A DNA stretch of 18,101 nucleotides from assembly GCA_964480195.1 (NCBI GenBank), contig CAYZOJ010000032.1, positions 1 through 18,101 of the forward strand. Direction: 5' to 3'. The notes under the pieces were generated by a model. The model worked only from the letters and a program-made list of their open reading frames with translations. It searched no databases and had not been told where the DNA came from. The DNA comes from Stercoripulliclostridium_A sp964480195 (GTDB lineage Bacteria > Bacillota > Clostridia > Christensenellales > DTU072). The position numbers and the translations under genes were made by a program. Numbering within the stretch: the stretch's first letter is position 1; the number at the start of each line of letters is the position of its first letter. Of the stretch, positions 14,884 to 18,101 are shown piece after piece.

Positions 14884-15293
14884 TGAAAGCAAGGTTACGC
14901 ATTTCCACAACGCAAGCTCCGGAAATATTCGTATTCACCGAGTGTGAATACGAATATTCTCCGAGTGACGTCGCCACAATCTCTTTTTCGCAAGAGGGCT
15001 TTTTTATGGCGACCGATTACGTTATAGGATTGCACCGCGACAAAATAACTCTCGGTATGGCGATGGGAGCAAAGGATGACGAACGCCCCCTCGAAGTTTA
15101 CGTGTTATCGCTCGAAAACGAAAAGCACCGTGTCAAAATCGACTTCGGCGGTTGGAGGGCGACATTCCTTTCGTACGGCGCAATATGCGAATACGGACCC
15201 GAAAGTGCGGAAATTATGCTAAAATGCCCGATAGATGCGCCCGCGGGAGGCGACGTAAGCAATACGTTAAAAATAAATTTAAAAATAATTTAA
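14883..15293 (+). CDS. Hypothetical beta-rich protein, 136 aa, coupled to prs
   Basis: I do not recognise this protein. The ATG at 14883 overlaps the prs stop by one base (TAATG), the same coupling used elsewhere in this window, and the reading frame is clean to the TAA at 15291. The 136-residue product begins MKARLRISTT, has alternating hydrophobic and polar stretches suggesting a beta-barrel or beta-sandwich, and ends in NTLKINLKII. It has no signal peptide or membrane segment. The general pattern recalls small calycin-like proteins of the DUF1934/YwiB type, but I see no decisive motif and hold this weakly. Codons about 14-27 carry a long hairpin (14921-14962). A start further downstream, such as the ATG at 15006, is possible if the hairpin region is a leader instead of coding sequence. 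Role is unknown; the context links it only to prs. Confidence 0.7.
   Translation: MKARLRISTTQAPEIFVFTECEYEYSPSDVATISFSQEGFFMATDYVIGLHRDKITLGMAMGAKDDERPLEVYVLSLENEKHRVKIDFGGWRATFLSYGAICEYGPESAEIMLKCPIDAPAGGDVSNTLKINLKII
14921..14962. repeat. Long near-perfect inverted repeat (hairpin) at the start of the 136-aa gene
   Basis: AATATTCGTATTCAC (14924-14938) is followed after the 5-base loop CGAGT by its exact reverse complement (14944-14958). With one bulged C (14959), GGA/TCC adds 3 bp, giving an 18-bp stem. No T-tract follows, so it is not an ordinary terminator. Confidence 0.9.
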
Positions 15294-15319
15294 AAAATTA
15301 TATAAAATATCTTCCCTTT

Positions 15320-15347
15320 TTGTCAAAAATATAGTACAATATAAATA
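15320..15347 (+). promoter_or_regulatory. Possible promoter before the MBL-fold gene
   Basis: The 86-base gap after the 136-aa gene is strongly AT-rich. TTGTCA (15320-15325) and TAAATA (15342-15347) have a 16-base spacer; TACAAT (15335-15340) with a poor -35 is an alternative. No GC-containing terminator stem is seen in this gap. Confidence 0.4.
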
Positions 15348-15379
15348 CAACAAATTAAAACAATTTACAAAGGTGAAAA

Positions 15380-16033
15380 ATGCAATTAGAATGGCTCGGG
15401 CATAGCTCGTTTTTGATTACCGATAACCGAGGTGACGCCATAGTCACGGATCCGTACAAAACAGAAGACGTCGGCGTACGTTTTCCTCAAATTTCGTGTA
15501 AAACTTTATTGATAAGCCACGATCATTTCGATCACAATTACGTCGACGGCGTAAACGGCGTTACGCGTATGATAACCGCAACGGGCGCGACCGAAGAGGG
15601 CGATTTTGTCATAAACGGTATCGGCAGTTTTCACGACGACAAACACGGCGAACTTCGCGGACCCAACGTCATATACCGTATCGAAGCGGACGGCGTAACC
15701 GTATGCCATATGGGCGACATCGGCGAACCCGCAACCGACGCTCTCGTAAACGCGATAGGCAAAGTCAACGTTCTTCTTATTCCTGTAGGCGGTATTTATA
15801 CGGTAGACGCGCAAGGCGCAAAAGCGTACGTCGATAAAATCAAACCCGATGTAGTAATCCCCATGCATTATGGCGTACCGGGATACGTTATCGAGTTCAA
15901 CGGCGTCGAAGAGTTTTTGGCGACATTCCCTAAAGAAGATGTGCTTTACGCGGAAGGGACCGTGCTCGAATTCAAAAAATCCGATTTTACGTCGGGAAGT
16001 ACCAAAGTAATAGTCGCAAAAAAGCGTGACTAA
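15380..16033 (+). CDS. Metallo-beta-lactamase-fold hydrolase (UlaG/YtkL-like)
   Basis: This is a cytoplasmic metal-dependent hydrolase of the MBL superfamily, 217 residues, the size of the UlaG-like single-domain group. The metal-binding motif HxHxDH is present as SHDHFDHN (46-53). The further ligands are probably His85 in SFHD, His110/Asp113 in CHMGDIG, and His163 in IPMHYG (160-165). The N-terminus LEWLGHSSFLI and the segment PVGGIYTVDAQGA are typical of proteins annotated as Zn-dependent hydrolase or UPF0173-like. The substrate is unknown. AAAGGTG at 15369-15375 precedes the ATG. It lies 66 bases before rho with no terminator between, so rho can be co-transcribed with it. Nothing in the context indicates a specific pathway. 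Confidence 0.92.
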   Translation: MQLEWLGHSSFLITDNRGDAIVTDPYKTEDVGVRFPQISCKTLLISHDHFDHNYVDGVNGVTRMITATGATEEGDFVINGIGSFHDDKHGELRGPNVIYRIEADGVTVCHMGDIGEPATDALVNAIGKVNVLLIPVGGIYTVDAQGAKAYVDKIKPDVVIPMHYGVPGYVIEFNGVEEFLATFPKEDVLYAEGTVLEFKKSDFTSGSTKVIVAKKRD

Positions 16034-16046
16034 CCAAGACTAATCG

Positions 16047-16075
16047 GCGTCCTTCTGACAGGAATTTAAGGATGC
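16047..16075 (+). other. Leader hairpin between the MBL-fold gene and rho
   Basis: GCGTCCTT (16047-16054) can pair with AAGGATGC (16068-16075), 8 bp including one G-T, around a 13-base loop. A shorter alternative pairs TCCT (16050-16053) with AGGA (16060-16063), so the two structures exclude each other. The rho ribosome site (AGGAGAG, 16089-16095) lies 14 bases further on. rho is autoregulated in E. coli through its leader; whether this hairpin does anything is inference. Confidence 0.35.
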
Positions 16076-16099
16076 TAAAAATATATTCAGGAGAGTTTT

Positions 16100-17773
16100 A
16101 TGGCAGACAATTTTACCAAGCAACGCCTCGAAGATATGAACATTTTCGGCGTAAGAGACATCGCACGGCAACTTTCTCACCCTAACCCTGCCGGCAAAAA
16201 GAAAAGCGAGTTGATTGACTACATTCTGGATTATCAGATGAATCCTCCTCCGATTGTAGTAACCAACGAACCCGTTAAGAGAAAACGCGGTCGCCCTCCG
16301 AAAAAGACGGCGGTAGATCCTATGATTGCAAAGATTGTGGAAGAGGTTCGCAACGGCGTCGCGGCGAATGCGCAACCCGCACCCGCAGTTGTGGTTACGG
16401 CACCCGTAGCTACTCCGAGTGTTGCGCCCGTAGCACCCTCGACCCCCGCTCAAAATACCCAAGCTTCTCCCGACAGAGCGCAAACTCAAAAGGGTAGACC
16501 GGAAGATAACAAATCCAAGTTCCGCTTTAATGCGGATAACCGTAATCGCACTTTCAGTAACCCGAACCGCAATGATGCGCAACCCGTTCAGCAGGAAAGA
16601 CCCGCGACGACCGAGGTTACGGAAGAAATGGAAATCCGTGAAGGCGTACTCGAAATTTGCCCCGACGGTTATGGCTTCCTCCGTGCCAAGAATTACGAGC
16701 AGGGAGATGGCGACGCATATATAGCCGCACCCAAGATTCGCAAGAGCGGACTTCGTAAGGGCGATCTCGTAAGAGCATATGTAAAGAAGCTTGCGGAAAA
16801 TCGTCCGTTGAACGTACAAGAAATCATATCCGTCAACGGTGATATTCCGGAATCGGCGTTCAACAGACCGAGTTTTGAAAACCTCGTTCCGATACATCCC
16901 GACAATCGTTTCAAACTCGAACTTGCCGGCGGTAATAACGACTTTGCGATACGCGCGATAGATTTGGTCGCACCGATAGGTAAAGGACAGCGTGCGATGA
17001 TCGTTTCCCCGCCCAAGGCAGGTAAGACGACCCTTCTTAAAAAGATTGCAAACAGCATTTCCGTCAACTATCCCGACGCGCACCTTATGGTTTTACTCGT
17101 AGACGAGCGTCCCGAAGAAGTTACCGATATGCAACGCAGTATCAAAGGCGAGGTAATCTTCTCGACGTTCGACGAGCTTCCCGAGCACCACACCAAGGCG
17201 AGCGAAATGGTTTTGGAGCGCGCCAAGAGGCTTGTGGAACGCGGTAGGGACGTTGTCATATTGATGGATTCCTTGACAAGACTTGCAAGAGCCTATAACC
17301 TTACGATAACGCCCACGGGCAAGACACTTTCCGGCGGTATTGATCCCGGTTCGCTTTATGCTCCCAAGAGATTTTTCGGTGCCGCGCGTAATATCGAAAA
17401 CGGCGGAAGCCTTACGATAATCGCGACTGCGCTTGTCGATACCGGTTCGAGAATGGACGACGTTATTTACGAAGAGTTCAAAGGCACCGGCAATATGGAA
17501 ATACACCTTGACCGCAAACTCAGCGAAAAGCGTATATTCCCCGCAATCGACCTCAACAGAAGCGGAACGAGAAGGGAAGAACTCCTCCTCGACAAAAAAG
17601 AACTCGAAGGCATTTGGGCAGTTCGCAAAATGCTTTCTGTCGGCGACGGACAAGAGGCGACGGAGAACCTTATACAGATGATGATGAAGACGTCCACCAA
17701 CAAAGACTTCATCGACCAACTTACCCTCCAACTTGTCAAGCTACAGAAAGACGGTTTTGTATTTCCTAAGTAA
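16100..17773 (+). CDS. rho: Transcription termination factor Rho with AT-hook and Ala/Pro-rich linker
   Basis: Rho is a hexameric RNA-dependent ATPase that terminates transcription. The 557-residue product is well above E. coli Rho (419). Domains in order are: an N-terminal helix-extension-helix Rho_N domain (about 5-47); an inserted linker (about 50-170) with an AT-hook-like KRKRGRPPKK (60-69), an Ala/Pro/Val tract (87-118) and an Asn/Arg/Gln-rich part (130-168); the cold-shock-like RNA-binding domain (about 178-245, GVLEICPDGYGFLR); and the RecA-like ATPase with Walker A SPPKAGKTT (303-311), Walker B VVILMDSLTRLARAYN (385-400) and the R-loop region (about 407-431). The residues usual for bicyclomycin binding appear conserved. 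AGGAGAG at 16089-16095 sets the start. The C-terminus runs about 15 residues past the E. coli end, finishing in FVFPK, and these last codons recur inverted downstream. Confidence 0.97.
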   Translation: MADNFTKQRLEDMNIFGVRDIARQLSHPNPAGKKKSELIDYILDYQMNPPPIVVTNEPVKRKRGRPPKKTAVDPMIAKIVEEVRNGVAANAQPAPAVVVTAPVATPSVAPVAPSTPAQNTQASPDRAQTQKGRPEDNKSKFRFNADNRNRTFSNPNRNDAQPVQQERPATTEVTEEMEIREGVLEICPDGYGFLRAKNYEQGDGDAYIAAPKIRKSGLRKGDLVRAYVKKLAENRPLNVQEIISVNGDIPESAFNRPSFENLVPIHPDNRFKLELAGGNNDFAIRAIDLVAPIGKGQRAMIVSPPKAGKTTLLKKIANSISVNYPDAHLMVLLVDERPEEVTDMQRSIKGEVIFSTFDELPEHHTKASEMVLERAKRLVERGRDVVILMDSLTRLARAYNLTITPTGKTLSGGIDPGSLYAPKRFFGAARNIENGGSLTIIATALVDTGSRMDDVIYEEFKGTGNMEIHLDRKLSEKRIFPAIDLNRSGTRREELLLDKKELEGIWAVRKMLSVGDGQEATENLIQMMMKTSTNKDFIDQLTLQLVKLQKDGFVFPK

Positions 17774-17899
17774 ATCCCGAAAACAAGCAGGGAATGATTG
17801 AACTTAAATAGGTTATCGTTAGCTCGGTAACCTATTTTTCTTTAATAAAGTACATTGGCGGATTGCTTGTTTTAACGTTTTCGGGATTTACTTAGGAAA
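17762..17899. repeat. 23-bp perfect inverted repeat around the rho terminator
   Basis: The left arm (17762-17784) holds the last rho codons, Phe-Pro-Lys-TAA, plus ATCCCGAAAAC. Its exact reverse complement is at 17877-17899, 92 bases on. Allowing one mismatch (17761 against 17900) the match grows to 26 bases and includes the Val codon. A second piece, AAAACAAGCA (17780-17789), pairs with TGCTTGTTTT (17864-17873), so the palindrome can continue past an 8-base bulge. The rho terminator lies inside. I see no target-site duplication outside the arms. Confidence 0.9.
17806..17843 (+). terminator. Rho-independent terminator after rho
   Basis: AAATAGGTTA (17806-17815) pairs with TAACCTATTT (17828-17837); TCG/CGG extends the stem to 13 bp with one G-T pair, around the loop TTAGCT. 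The 3' side continues TTCTTT. The A-run on the 5' side would allow bidirectional use. Confidence 0.88.
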
Positions 17900-17929
17900 C
17901 ACGCTCTCGCTTTGCTCTTTGGTCTAAAA

Positions 17930-18063
17930 GGCGAGGCTTCCGAAGCGAGTATTGACGGGTAATTTTACCGCCGTTAAAAGCAGGAATGTATAAAGGTGCC
18001 TTTGTATAGGCGATAGAGCGTTTAACACCAATAGGAAGAATAATAAGCTTTTAACGGCTCGCC
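17930..18063. other. Structured non-coding tail with nested inverted repeats (possible ncRNA or repeat element)
   Basis: No convincing gene was found between 17774 and the window end. The tail holds the perfect 12-base arms GCCGTTAAAAGC (17970-17981) and GCTTTTAACGGC (18047-18058). GGCGAG (17930-17935) pairs with CTCGCC (18058-18063). Inside the 12-bp arms is a 9-bp hairpin (17987-17995 with 18000-18008, loop GTGC, two wobble pairs). Just before lies GGTAA-TT-TTACC (17958-17969), and near the edge CGTAC-GTCA-GTACG (18079-18092). This density of pairing suggests a structured RNA or a palindromic repeat cut by the window edge. On the - strand a frame is open from the edge (18100) to a TAG at 17924-17926, giving 58 Leu-rich residues, which I do not consider a proven gene. 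Confidence 0.45.
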
Positions 18064-18101
18064 CAAAACGTCGACTACCGTACGTCAGTACGCCTACGCT
18101 C

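Noticed and set aside
15285..15301. AT-only palindrome ATAATTT-AAA-AAATTAT as a terminator after the 136-aa gene
   Set aside because: There is no G or C in the stem and no T-tract; it is likely chance in an AT-rich gap.
17762..17899. CRISPR array or transposon with target duplications behind rho
   Set aside because: The copies are inverted, not direct, there are only two, and the bases outside the arms show no duplicated target site.
17924..18100. A - strand gene entering from the right edge (58 codons)
   Set aside because: It is Leu-rich, has no recognisable motif, overlaps dense inverted repeats, and only its end is in the window. I kept it as part of the structured-tail finding and not as a CDS.

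Overview
The window looks like a chromosome segment of a low-to-mid GC, Gram-positive-type, probably spore-forming bacterium of the class Clostridia, most likely an uncultured lineage. The evidence is a spoVT - SpoVB/YabM-type flippase - mazG gene order that matches Bacillus subtilis spoVT-yabM-yabN, strong AAGGAG-type ribosome binding sites, sigma-A promoters with 17-nt spacers, intrinsic terminators with T-tracts, and stop-start overlaps of the form TAATG. Lower-rank taxonomy cannot be read from the sequence. All confident genes are on the + strand.

Layout. (1) Positions 1-437: the tail of an upstream gene, a terminator, and an unrecognised 90-residue protein with a second terminator. (2) 524-4647: a tightly packed operon of spoVT (sporulation regulator), a lipid-linked polysaccharide flippase, a MazG nucleotide pyrophosphohydrolase whose fused methylase domain is cut down to a remnant, and a tRNA-dihydrouridine synthase, closed by a terminator. 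(3) 4720-8451: a glycolytic operon, promoter-pgk-tpiA-gpmI-terminator. It covers 1,3-bisphosphoglycerate to 2-phosphoglycerate plus triose interconversion; gapA and eno are not here. The gpmI is of the plant/trypanosome-like sequence type. (4) 8492-13640: a promoter covered by two inverted repeats, then two overlapping genes for a heterodimeric ABC exporter, then a terminator. The first subunit carries an unusual ~455-residue insertion between TM1 and TM2 that should lie outside the membrane. (5) 13673-15293: a divergent, long PRPP synthetase on its own promoter, overlapping an unrecognised 136-residue gene that contains a near-perfect 18-bp hairpin close to its start. (6) 15320-17843: a metallo-beta-lactamase-fold hydrolase and rho, the latter with an AT-hook and an Ala/Pro-rich linker. 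(7) 17762-18101: a non-coding tail. The last codons of rho recur downstream as an inverted copy around the rho terminator, followed by a stretch with nested inverted repeats running to the window edge.

Most of the window is housekeeping. The parts I rate most worth a second look are the giant extracytoplasmic insertion in the ABC exporter, the inverted duplication and structured tail behind rho, and the hairpin inside the small gene after prs.
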